In this document: piece by piece, positions 1-7,030 of the stretch
Position numbering within the stretch: the first letter of the stretch is position 1
Layout of the letters: the number at the start of each line of letters is the position of its first letter
NCBI GenBank assembly: GCA_945861175.1
Contig: CAMATR010000025.1
Coordinates: 1 to 11,235, forward strand
DNA: 11,235 nucleotides
Origin: Chitinophaga pinensis
GTDB taxonomy: Bacteria > Bacteroidota > Bacteroidia > Flavobacteriales_D > Crocinitomicaceae
Reading direction: 5' to 3'
Notes under the pieces: generated by a model
Seen by the model: only the letters and a program-made list of their open reading frames with translations
Told to the model about the DNA's origin: nothing
The model's database searches: none
Program-made: the position numbers and the translations under genes

Positions 1-953
1 AACATTACGGTTGTGGCGCCATTTAAAAGGGCTCCATAAAGCAAATAGGAGTGACCAGTAATCCAACCAATGTCGGCGGTGCACCAAAAAATATCTTCTT
101 CTTGGCATTGAAAAACGTTCTTAAATGTGTATCCGGTATATACCATATACCCTCCAGTTGTGTGCACCATTCCCTTCGGTTTACCTGTAGACCCAGAGGT
201 ATACAAAATGAAAAGTGGATCTTCAGCATCCATTATTGTGGGTTCACAATGATTTGATGCTTGCTCTAAAAGATTTGCGGCTTCAAGATCTCTGCCAGGA
301 ACCATATTTACAGGTTCATTTGTTCGACGAAAGACAAGCGCTTTTTCAATTGTAGGACAAGTGATCAGCGCTTCATCGATGATTCCTTTGAGATTAATTG
401 TTTTATTCCCTCTGTATCCACCATCTGAAGTAATTACCATTTTGCATGTGGCATCTTGAATTCTTGCCGCCACTGCGGAAGAAGAAAAGCCTGCAAATAC
501 AACCGAATGAATGGCTCCAATGCGGGCGCAAGCAAGCACTGAAATGGCTAATTCCGGAATCATAGGTAAATAAATGCAAACCCTGTCTCCTTTTTGGACA
601 CCTTCTTTTTTTAGAACATTTGCCAACTTGCAAACTTTTAAATGAAGCTCTTTATAGCTGATTTTTTGTGCAATTTCATTTGGGTTGTTTGGTTCAAATA
701 GAATAGCGGTTTTGTCTGGTCTGATTGAGAGATGTCTATCAATGGCATTTTGTGTTATATTAAGTTTTCCGCCAAGAAACCAAGAAAATCTTGCTTCGGT
801 CATATCGTACTCCAAGACTTTTTCCCACGGCCTCATCCATTCGTAATTCTGTGCGATTTCACTCCAAAATTTACGAGGAGTTCTAACTGATCTGCGATAT
901 TGTCGGAAATACTTTTCGAGATTATTGACGGTGAATGAAGAGCTGTTTTCCAT
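1..953 (-). CDS. acs: Acetyl-CoA synthetase (AMP-forming), N-terminal 317 residues, cut by window edge
   Basis: This enzyme activates acetate to acetyl-CoA through an acetyl-adenylate in the cytoplasm. Reading the minus strand from the ATG at 953 gives 317 uninterrupted codons to the left edge; the C-terminal half lies outside. Visible hallmarks are the Acs N-terminal region (FW at 29-30, KLNIT around 63-67), the core stretch RVCIYLPMIPELA (about 124-136), the CoA-contacting region around R181 and K184 (GYRGNK), the adenylate-forming A3 loop YTSGSTGKPKG at 251-261, and the strongly conserved CTADIGWITGHSY at 291-303. The Trp that limits the acyl pocket and the acetylatable Lys of the A10 motif lie beyond the edge. 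The gene starts 21 bases after the stop of the DUF2279 gene on the same strand, so the two may be cotranscribed. Family assignment is essentially certain; acetate specificity is inferred from close motif identity. Confidence 0.96.
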   Translation of the reverse strand, partial: MENSSSFTVNNLEKYFRQYRRSVRTPRKFWSEIAQNYEWMRPWEKVLEYDMTEARFSWFLGGKLNITQNAIDRHLSIRPDKTAILFEPNNPNEIAQKISYKELHLKVCKLANVLKKEGVQKGDRVCIYLPMIPELAISVLACARIGAIHSVVFAGFSSSAVAARIQDATCKMVITSDGGYRGNKTINLKGIIDEALITCPTIEKALVFRRTNEPVNMVPGRDLEAANLLEQASNHCEPTIMDAEDPLFILYTSGSTGKPKGMVHTTGGYMVYTGYTFKNVFQCQEEDIFWCTADIGWITGHSYLLYGALLNGATTVM

Positions 954-974
954 GATTTAGTAATTGAATTCGTA

Positions 975-1871
975 TTAAAAATAAAGAGGTATTGTAGTTA
1001 ATTTCCCATTTCTCAGCATTAAAGTAGGAAAAGGAATCTTAACGTAGTTGAGTTGTTTTAAAATAGTTTTCACCCATTTTTTCTTCACATTAATCTTATT
1101 AAAATCCACATCTAAAGAAAGCAGAAATTCCCGAGCCGAATAATATGTTTTACCTGAAAGATCAGTATAGACCTCTTTATTTCCGATTATTTTGGCATCT
1201 GCGCTATATCCAAAAGAAAGGCATGCCCATCTTGGAATTTTATTATTTTTCAAAAAATAAAGTGGATGAAAACTAAACCAATACGTTTGACCGTTGTAAT
1301 CTTTGAATAATTCTTGAATGAATCCATTGCCCAATACTGATGGTCGAATAGCAGCATAATTTGTTCTATGAAAAGAGAACTTTGGTATAATCCTTTCCTC
1401 TTGAAATATCAATTCTTGTCCAATAAAAAGCCCAGCACCGATTCCGTTTGCTGCCATATCATACCAAGAGAAACCCCAATCACTGCTATATCCATCAAAA
1501 ATCTCCAAAGTTGTTTGATAGCCTAAACCTATACTTGCTCCAATAAAAACAGATTTTGTCTGACTGATTCCAGACCATTTTAAAGCATCACTTGTTAGAA
1601 TTCCAAATTTATAAGTGGTGTATAAATGACCGATTTTGTCCATCTGTAACCAGTTTGCACCATCATTAAAAGTATGAAATTCTGCTTTTTGTTCTTTTTT
1701 GTACCAAATTTGATAAAGGGCACTCATACTGCCAGCCCAAGATGTCCCTATAAGAGCGCTAGTTAGAATTTTTCTATTAAGATAATGATCAGCAGTGCTA
1801 TCTTTGGATTGACTCCATATTTCGGCTGAAATAGATAACAGAAGTAACAATAATTTTATTTTTTGCTTCAC
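975..1871 (-). CDS. DUF2279 (YfiM-like) family exported protein
   Basis: This 298-residue protein has a hydrophobic N-terminal signal (residues 1-20, LLLLLLSISAEIWSQ), with likely cleavage near S20/Q21, so it acts outside the cytoplasmic membrane or stays embedded in the envelope. No lipobox Cys is seen. The central part matches my recollection of DUF2279: an MDKIGHLYTTY block (D78, K79, H82), an EIFDG block (about 123-127) and a WYDMAANGIGAG block (W136-G146, with D138 and N142). Glycine-rich hydrophobic stretches lie between them (about 36-56, 107-122 and 139-152). The C-terminal third is richer in aromatic and basic residues and may be beta-rich. Molecular function is unknown. It starts at ATG 1871 in the divergent spacer and lies directly upstream of acs. 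The DK..H / D...N spacing recalls the VanZ family, but that is only inference. Confidence 0.75.
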   Translation of the reverse strand: MKQKIKLLLLLLSISAEIWSQSKDSTADHYLNRKILTSALIGTSWAGSMSALYQIWYKKEQKAEFHTFNDGANWLQMDKIGHLYTTYKFGILTSDALKWSGISQTKSVFIGASIGLGYQTTLEIFDGYSSDWGFSWYDMAANGIGAGLFIGQELIFQEERIIPKFSFHRTNYAAIRPSVLGNGFIQELFKDYNGQTYWFSFHPLYFLKNNKIPRWACLSFGYSADAKIIGNKEVYTDLSGKTYYSAREFLLSLDVDFNKINVKKKWVKTILKQLNYVKIPFPTLMLRNGKLTTIPLYF

Positions 1872-1961
1872 TAATCCGAAAATAGGGGAAATATAGGATA
1901 TATGAGAATGTTAGTGTTGAAAAAATAACTTTCAATAAAAAACGTTCCTTTCAATAACAGC

Positions 1962-1969
1962 TAATTTTG
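1962..1969 (+). promoter_or_regulatory. Possible Bacteroidota -7 box (TAATTTTG) upstream of LOG gene
   Basis: TAATTTTG is an exact match to the Bacteroidota -7 consensus TAnnTTTG, 38 bases before the ATG at 2008. That would give a leader of roughly 30 bases. I find no TTG or TTTG at the expected 17-23 base distance upstream, and such boxes are frequent by chance in AT-rich DNA. This is therefore a weak call. Confidence 0.3.
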
Positions 1970-2007
1970 TAAGACATAGCAGCGACAAATGAAAATTAAA
2001 ATAACCC

Positions 2008-2691
2008 ATGAATAAAATGAGAAAAGACTGGAATGATATAAAAACCAATGATAGTTGGGCAATATTTAAAATTATGTCTGAATTTGTCGAAGGATATGAG
2101 CGAATGGCAAAAATTGGCCCTTGTATTAGTGTGTTTGGATCAGCACGAACAGCGCCTGACAATAAATATTATAATCTTGGAGTTGAGATTTCGGAATTGT
2201 TGGCAGAAGCGGGATATGGGGTCATTACAGGAGGTGGACCGGGAATAATGGAGGCAGGAAATAAAGGTGCTCAAAAAGGGGGAGGAAAATCCGTAGGTTT
2301 AAATATCGACTTGCCATTTGAACAAAATCATAATCCGTTTATAGATCCAGAGCATAACTTTGAATTTGATTATTTCTTCGTCCGTAAGGTGATGTTTGTG
2401 AAATATGCTCAAGGATTTGTGGTTTTGCCGGGTGGATTTGGAACGTTGGACGAAATGTTTGAGGCAATGACCTTGATTCAAACAAAAAAGATCAATCAAC
2501 GGCCTATCGTTTTAATTGGAAAAGATTATTGGAAAGGATTAATTGACTGGATCGAACAATCCATGCTACATGCTGAAAATAATATATCAGCAGGCGATAT
2601 GAAAATGTTTAATCTAGTTGATACAGCGCAGGAAGCGTTTGATTATATCGATGACTTCTATAAATCCCACGCACTTTCCCCCAATTTTTGA
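2008..2691 (+). CDS. LOG-family protein (TIGR00730-type Rossmann fold; nucleotide 5'-monophosphate phosphoribohydrolase)
   Basis: This is a 227-residue cytoplasmic protein of the LOG family, often mislabelled lysine decarboxylase. Characterised members hydrolyse cytokinin riboside 5'-monophosphates or other nucleoside 5'-monophosphates to free base plus ribose 5-phosphate. Diagnostic motifs are present: FGSAR at 43-47, TGGGPGIMEAGNKGA at 74-88, the catalytic Arg in DYFFVRK (R126), and PGGFGTLDE at 141-149 with catalytic Glu E149. The N-terminal stretch with NDSWAIFKIM is typical of the longer Bacteroidota and proteobacterial subgroup. The start is ATG 2008; ATG 2017 (codon 4) is an equally possible start, since no clear Shine-Dalgarno sequence distinguishes them. 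It is divergent from the DUF2279 gene and 70 bases ahead of the PASTA gene. The physiological substrate in this organism cannot be read from sequence. Confidence 0.93.
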   Translation: MNKMRKDWNDIKTNDSWAIFKIMSEFVEGYERMAKIGPCISVFGSARTAPDNKYYNLGVEISELLAEAGYGVITGGGPGIMEAGNKGAQKGGGKSVGLNIDLPFEQNHNPFIDPEHNFEFDYFFVRKVMFVKYAQGFVVLPGGFGTLDEMFEAMTLIQTKKINQRPIVLIGKDYWKGLIDWIEQSMLHAENNISAGDMKMFNLVDTAQEAFDYIDDFYKSHALSPNF

Positions 2692-2714
2692 TTAGTGAGA
2701 GTATCTTTTATGAG

Positions 2715-2743
2715 TTGTAATTTCCGCTTATTTTCTATATTTG
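2715..2743 (+). promoter_or_regulatory. Bacteroidota-type promoter candidate for the PASTA-T9SS-rluD unit
   Basis: A TTG at 2715-2717 is followed, after an 18-base spacer, by TATATTTG at 2736-2743. This matches the primary sigma factor pattern of Bacteroidota (-33 TTG/TTTG, -7 TAnnTTTG, spacing about 17-23). It lies in the 70-base gap between the LOG gene and the PASTA gene. Transcription would start near 2749, leaving only a dozen or so leader bases before the ATG at 2762. Both boxes and the spacing fit, so this is the best promoter candidate in the window, though untested. Confidence 0.5.
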
Positions 2744-2761
2744 CCCCAAGTAATTCTTTAA

Positions 2762-3577
2762 ATGGATTTATTAAATAAAATCAAGGTTTTTGTCTGGAGT
2801 AAGCACTTTCTGAAACATCTCGGGTTGGTTATTCTTGCTTACATTGTTATTGTGAGCCTTACCATTTTTTATCTTGATTCCTATACCAATCACGGACAAC
2901 ACATTGACGTTCCTAACTTAATCGGACGAAATGTAAATTCAGTAAAAACGGAATTAGAAGATTTAGACCTTCAGTATGAAATTTTGGATTCAATCTATGA
3001 CCCTTCAAAACCAGAAGGAACAATAATTGACCAAGATCCAGATGCAACATCTTTGTCACTTGTGCCCGTTAAAGAAGGCCGAATTATTCGACTCAGAGTT
3101 TCCAAAAAGTCACACTTAGTCGAAATGCCAAGTCTCGTTGATAAATCTCAGCGCTTTGCAGAGAGCATCCTAGAAAATAGAGGCTTGAATTATAGAATTG
3201 AATACCGCACAACAAGCGAAGCAGATGGTGCTGTGCTTGAGCAATTTTATAAAGGAAATTCGGTTAAAGAGGGAGCCAAAATTCCAATAGGAGCGACCAT
3301 TCTATTGATTGTTGGTCAAAATGATGCCGGTGCACCAACAGAAATACCTGATTTATTCGGAATGTCCCTTCTCGAGGCTCAAGATATGTTGATGCAAACC
3401 GGGAATTTTAGCATGATAACAATTTGTGCTGATTGCCTGTCATCTGAAGATTCGCTAGCCGCTAGAATTGAATCCCAATCACCGGAATTTTTAGAGGGAT
3501 TCATGATTCCTGCAGGATCAACAATTACGGTTTATGCAACCAAAGATTTTGGCGGTCCAATTGAGCAGGAGCCATAA
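2762..3577 (+). CDS. Membrane-anchored protein with three PASTA domains
   Basis: This is a 271-residue protein with a short cytoplasmic N-terminus, one transmembrane helix (about 19-38, GLVILAYIVIVSLTIFYL) and three tandem PASTA repeats in the periplasm. The repeats span about 47-116 (starting IDVPNLIG), 118-186 (VEMPSLVD) and 193-262 (TEIPDLFG). Each has the usual short helix and the GAxIPxGxxI-like closing strand. PASTA domains in other proteins bind muropeptides or cell-wall precursors, or act as spacers in PBPs and Ser/Thr kinases. No kinase or transpeptidase domain is attached here, so its role is probably structural or sensory in the envelope. The third repeat contains C222 and C225 (CADC), the only cysteines. 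From memory, stand-alone PASTA proteins next to rluD are common in Bacteroidota. The gene leads a compact unit with the T9SS protein (12-base gap) and rluD. Confidence 0.9.
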   Translation: MDLLNKIKVFVWSKHFLKHLGLVILAYIVIVSLTIFYLDSYTNHGQHIDVPNLIGRNVNSVKTELEDLDLQYEILDSIYDPSKPEGTIIDQDPDATSLSLVPVKEGRIIRLRVSKKSHLVEMPSLVDKSQRFAESILENRGLNYRIEYRTTSEADGAVLEQFYKGNSVKEGAKIPIGATILLIVGQNDAGAPTEIPDLFGMSLLEAQDMLMQTGNFSMITICADCLSSEDSLAARIESQSPEFLEGFMIPAGSTITVYATKDFGGPIEQEP

Positions 3578-3589
3578 AAGTTAAATTTT

Positions 3590-5824
3590 ATGAAATCTTT
3601 CCTTATAGTCAGTTGTCTTTTCTTTGTTAGTTTAATATCTCTATCTCAAAATGAGAGTGTTGGGCCTATGATGTCTAATCCTGATTTAATTGCGAAGTCA
3701 AAGTTGATGGTGAAATTAGATGAGCTTAGCTTTGATAGTACTATTATATATATATCTGATACTCTGGAACTACCATTCTTTGATGAATTCACAAAAAATC
3801 ATTTCCAACAATACAATGCAGATTTTTCTGATCCCGGAGTAACATCAGATAAAAAATACAGGTTGTTAGACAATTTAACATCTCTACCGATTGCTGTTGG
3901 GCAATTTTATACTGATCAAGTTACCTTCCGAAGAACGCACGATATCGTTACCTCTACCTATGTAGATGCTTCATTTCTCCCTACTCAATTAAAGGTGGGT
4001 GATTTGAGTAATTATCCAGTGAATTATGCAACAACTGATTTATATCCTCCATATTATATTTATGACACAATTGGCGCTCCGGATGTTTCAGATACTGTTT
4101 GGATTACTTCACCAGGATTTTATCAGGATTCAGCAACTCAATTTTTTGTAAACATCAATGATCCAAATGCGTATTGGTTAGATGATTTCGCATACCACAA
4201 TTACAGATATGCGTTTGAGCCAAGATCTTTGGGCGTTGTTACGTTTGATGGATTAAATGCGGATGGTTATCCATATGCCATTGGCACATCTTTGACAAAT
4301 TATGCGGATGTTTTGACCTCCAAACCGTTGAACCTTGCTCCTTACGATGCCGCTGACTCTCTTTATATAAGTTTTCTTTATCAGGCGCAAGGATTTGGAG
4401 ACGTCCCTGAAACCTCAGACTCATTGATTCTCGAATTTTATGCCAAAGATCTCGATCAATGGAAGCGTGTTTGGAGTGATTCAGGCCAAGTAACAAGTGA
4501 GTTTAAAGTTGCGAACATATGCTTAAAAGATGCACAATATTTTAAAAAAGGTTTTCAATTCCGATTTAGAAACTATGGGGCACTTTCAGGAAGTTTAGAT
4601 CATTTTCATATTGATTATGTTCAATTGAAATTTGAAGCAGGATACCAAGATACTTTATTTAGAGATTTAGCATTTGTATATCCCCTAGGAAGCTTGCTGA
4701 AAACATATACATCTGTCCCATGGGATCATTTCAAGAATAATCCGACAGATAAAATGAACGACGAAGTTCAAATTGTTATGCACAGTGGAGGAGTAATTCC
4801 GGCAAATAATCAAAATGGTCTAATTGAAGTTTCACATGGAGGTATTCCTGAAGGTGACTTTATTCTTTATGGTCAACTTTTGGCTGGCGGAGACGCACCT
4901 TATAATTACCAACCAAGAACAACAGTGACATCTTATCATGACCTAACAACTGGATATGTTTTCGACATTGCAAAATCAGGAGATAAACAAACATTTGATA
5001 TTTTAGCAACAGCATCTACACCGACTACTTCAGTTAATCCAAATGAATTGAGACTTAATGATTCAACCAATAATATTCAATATTTTGGTAATTACTACAG
5101 TTACGATGATGGCTCTGCTGAGGTTGCTTATGGACCCACAGGAGCTCAAGCTCGATTGGCAATTCGTTACACTACTTATGAACCTGATTCATTAATAGGA
5201 GTTCAAATTCATTTTGTATCTTCTGTAAATGACGTGAGTAATAATTTGTTTTTACTTACTATTTGGGACGATAACGGAGGGGTTCCTGGAGAAGTTATTT
5301 ATGAAGATGATGTTTTCTTTCCTCGATCACCTGAATACACGAATGCGGGAAATCTTTTTGTTGATTATTATTTAAAGGATACAGTGAAAGTACCTGTGGG
5401 AACATTTTATTTTATAGGGTGGAGACAATTAGATCCCGATAGATTGAATATCGGATTAGATAAAAATTTAGATAATTCAGATCAAACCTTTTATAGTGTT
5501 GACAATGGAAATTCATGGTCCCAGTCCATTATCGCAGGCTCTGTTATGATTCACCCCATCTATTCAACGGCTTTAGATGCTGAGCTTGGAATTGCAAACG
5601 TTAATATTCATGAAGAAGTATCGATTTTCCCAAACCCAACAAACGGTGAATTGAACATCCTTATGAAACAGACTGAATTTAAAGGCGCTGAAGTGTATAA
5701 TGTTTTTGGTGAAAAGATAGTAACGACTGATACAACTCATTTTTCCATGGCTTCTTATTCTCCTGGCATATACTACCTAATTGTTCGAGGAACCCCGAGA
5801 ACATTTAAGATTGTAAAACTCTAA
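3590..5824 (+). CDS. T9SS-exported surface/secreted protein with type A sorting domain; function unknown
   Basis: This 744-residue protein has a Sec signal peptide (1-19, hydrophobic FLIVSCLFFVSLISLS) and a C-terminal type A T9SS sorting domain. That domain (about 675-744) has the FPNPTNGELNI block near 680-690, the VYNVFGEKI strand, the SPGIYYLIV strand and a basic FKIVKL end. The protein is therefore expected to cross the outer membrane by type IX secretion and be attached to the surface or released. Between these ends I recognise no catalytic motif. The region about 196-348 is beta-rich, with a TSKPLNLAPYDAADSLYISFLYQ stretch (in two parts, 243-265) and GFQFRFRNYGALSGSLDHFHIDYV (331-354). 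It resembles the jelly-roll or MAM/ConA-like modules common in T9SS cargo. A second beta-rich module lies about 495-650 (DDGSAEVAYG, then LTIWDDNGGVPGE). It follows the PASTA gene by 12 bases and its TAA overlaps the rluD ATG. Confidence 0.88.
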   Translation: MKSFLIVSCLFFVSLISLSQNESVGPMMSNPDLIAKSKLMVKLDELSFDSTIIYISDTLELPFFDEFTKNHFQQYNADFSDPGVTSDKKYRLLDNLTSLPIAVGQFYTDQVTFRRTHDIVTSTYVDASFLPTQLKVGDLSNYPVNYATTDLYPPYYIYDTIGAPDVSDTVWITSPGFYQDSATQFFVNINDPNAYWLDDFAYHNYRYAFEPRSLGVVTFDGLNADGYPYAIGTSLTNYADVLTSKPLNLAPYDAADSLYISFLYQAQGFGDVPETSDSLILEFYAKDLDQWKRVWSDSGQVTSEFKVANICLKDAQYFKKGFQFRFRNYGALSGSLDHFHIDYVQLKFEAGYQDTLFRDLAFVYPLGSLLKTYTSVPWDHFKNNPTDKMNDEVQIVMHSGGVIPANNQNGLIEVSHGGIPEGDFILYGQLLAGGDAPYNYQPRTTVTSYHDLTTGYVFDIAKSGDKQTFDILATASTPTTSVNPNELRLNDSTNNIQYFGNYYSYDDGSAEVAYGPTGAQARLAIRYTTYEPDSLIGVQIHFVSSVNDVSNNLFLLTIWDDNGGVPGEVIYEDDVFFPRSPEYTNAGNLFVDYYLKDTVKVPVGTFYFIGWRQLDPDRLNIGLDKNLDNSDQTFYSVDNGNSWSQSIIAGSVMIHPIYSTALDAELGIANVNIHEEVSIFPNPTNGELNILMKQTEFKGAEVYNVFGEKIVTTDTTHFSMASYSPGIYYLIVRGTPRTFKIVKL

Positions 5825-6858
5825 TGAGCGAATTTATCGAAGAAACAGAAGTCGAAGAGGAGGAACTTTTTGAGCATTACAGATTCATAGCTGACCCTGG
5901 TCAGGAAGTAATTCGTATCGATAAATTTCTAATCGACAGAATGCCGAATACTTCTAGAAATAAGGTTCAGGTAGCTGCTAAAAGTGGAAATATTCTCGTT
6001 AATGAGCAAAAAGTCAAACAGAATTATCGAGTAAAACCCGGCGACAGTGTTTCGATTGTGCTGCCTTTTCCTATTAGGGAAATTGAACTTATACCTCAAG
6101 ACATTCCTCTTGATATTCATTATGAAGACGATCAATTAATTGTAATTAACAAGCCTTCAAATATTGTCGTTCATCCAGGTTATGGAAATTATACAGGAAC
6201 ATTGGTGAATGCGCTTGTTTATCATTTCGATCATTTACCGCAACGCTCTCATGATTATTTTGGAAGACCGGGCCTCGTGCATCGTTTGGATAAACATACC
6301 ACAGGATTGATGGTAATAGCTAAAACTGAAGAAACACTCACACACCTTGCAAAGCAGTTTTATGATCGATCAACCGAGCGACGCTACAATGCTCTTGTTT
6401 GGGGAGATATAGAGCACGATGGCACAATAAGCGGAAACCTAGGTCGTTCTCCAAAAAACCGCAAAGTAATGACTGTTTTTGAAGACGAAACTCTCGGTAA
6501 ACATGCTGTTACACATTACAAAGTTTTAAAACGATTTGGTCTAGTTACTCTTGTCGAATGTAAGCTTGAAACAGGTCGGACTCACCAAATTAGAGTGCAC
6601 ATGAAACACATCGGCCACCCACTTTTTAATGATTTAGAATATGGCGGAGATAAGATTTTGAAAGGGACAAAATCAACTAGTTATTCTCGATTTATTGAAA
6701 ATTGTTTCGAGTTAATTCCCGGTCAGGCACTTCACGCAAAAACTCTTGGATTTTTTCACCCTTTTTTGAAAAAACAATTGCAATTCGATTCCGTGTTGCC
6801 TCCCGGATTTCAATCCGTTTTAGATAAATGGGAGAAATATGTCCGATCAGAAGATTAA
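5824..6858 (+). CDS. rluD: Ribosomal large subunit pseudouridine synthase, RluD family
   Basis: This enzyme isomerises specific uridines of 23S rRNA to pseudouridine; E. coli RluD modifies helix 69 and supports ribosome assembly. The 344-residue protein has an acidic N-terminal extension (1-25) and an S4 RNA-binding domain (about 30-80, RIDKFLIDRMPNTSRNKVQ, then SGNILVNEQKVKQNYRVKPGD). The RluA-type catalytic domain follows, with the HRLDKHTTGL motif at 153-162 whose D156 is the catalytic aspartate. Other family blocks are INKPSNIVVHPG (108-119), RRYNALVWG (186-194) and GRTHQIRVHMKHIGHPLFND (251-270). Length and order are normal. The start ATG overlaps the last base of the upstream T9SS gene stop codon (TAATG), which suggests translational coupling by termination-reinitiation; no separate promoter is evident. 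RluD is chosen over RluA or RluC from the S4 domain and overall organisation; the exact target uridines are not proven. Confidence 0.94.
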   Translation: MSEFIEETEVEEEELFEHYRFIADPGQEVIRIDKFLIDRMPNTSRNKVQVAAKSGNILVNEQKVKQNYRVKPGDSVSIVLPFPIREIELIPQDIPLDIHYEDDQLIVINKPSNIVVHPGYGNYTGTLVNALVYHFDHLPQRSHDYFGRPGLVHRLDKHTTGLMVIAKTEETLTHLAKQFYDRSTERRYNALVWGDIEHDGTISGNLGRSPKNRKVMTVFEDETLGKHAVTHYKVLKRFGLVTLVECKLETGRTHQIRVHMKHIGHPLFNDLEYGGDKILKGTKSTSYSRFIENCFELIPGQALHAKTLGFFHPFLKKQLQFDSVLPPGFQSVLDKWEKYVRSED

Positions 6859-7030
6859 TTTTAAAAAAAAACAAAAAGTTGTTAAGTATTTCAAAAAACA
6901 GAAGAAAATTTCCTATTTCGGTAACTTTCATTAAATTTAGGCGCTTGAAAAAAGTTTGAATTTAAAACCTGCTAATTTTTGAAGTAATTTTTGTTTTCTA
7001 CACGTTTATAAATTGAAAAGAAATAATTCC

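Noticed and set aside
23..633. Short open frames on both strands at the left edge
   Set aside because: All overlap the acetyl-CoA synthetase reading frame, whose conserved motifs run unbroken through the region.
1885..1895. Near-match to a -7 box (TATATTTC on the minus strand) for the DUF2279 gene
   Set aside because: One mismatch at the conserved final G and no clear -33 element; too weak to list.
3745..3755. TATATATATAT run near the 5' end of the T9SS cargo gene as a possible phase-variation repeat
   Set aside because: Only 5.5 dinucleotide units, in an AT-rich gene, encoding an ordinary IIYIS stretch; too short to claim slippage switching.
4239..4496. Antisense open frame of 85 codons inside the T9SS gene, and similar antisense frames elsewhere
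   Set aside because: Low-complexity shadow translations with no family resemblance, lying opposite clearly real genes.
6862..7012. A/T-rich spacer before the PorE-like gene, with two TAATTTTTG strings (6973-6981, 6985-6993) as promoter candidates
   Set aside because: Both are one base longer than TAnnTTTG, and the TTTG at 6955-6958 is spaced 14 or 26 bases away, outside the usual range; a promoter is likely here but I cannot place it.
7013..7030. In-frame TTG start that would add six residues to the PorE-like protein
   Set aside because: It would put MKRNNS in front of an otherwise well-formed signal peptide; ATG 7031 is the simpler start, and there is no ribosome-binding site favouring the TTG.
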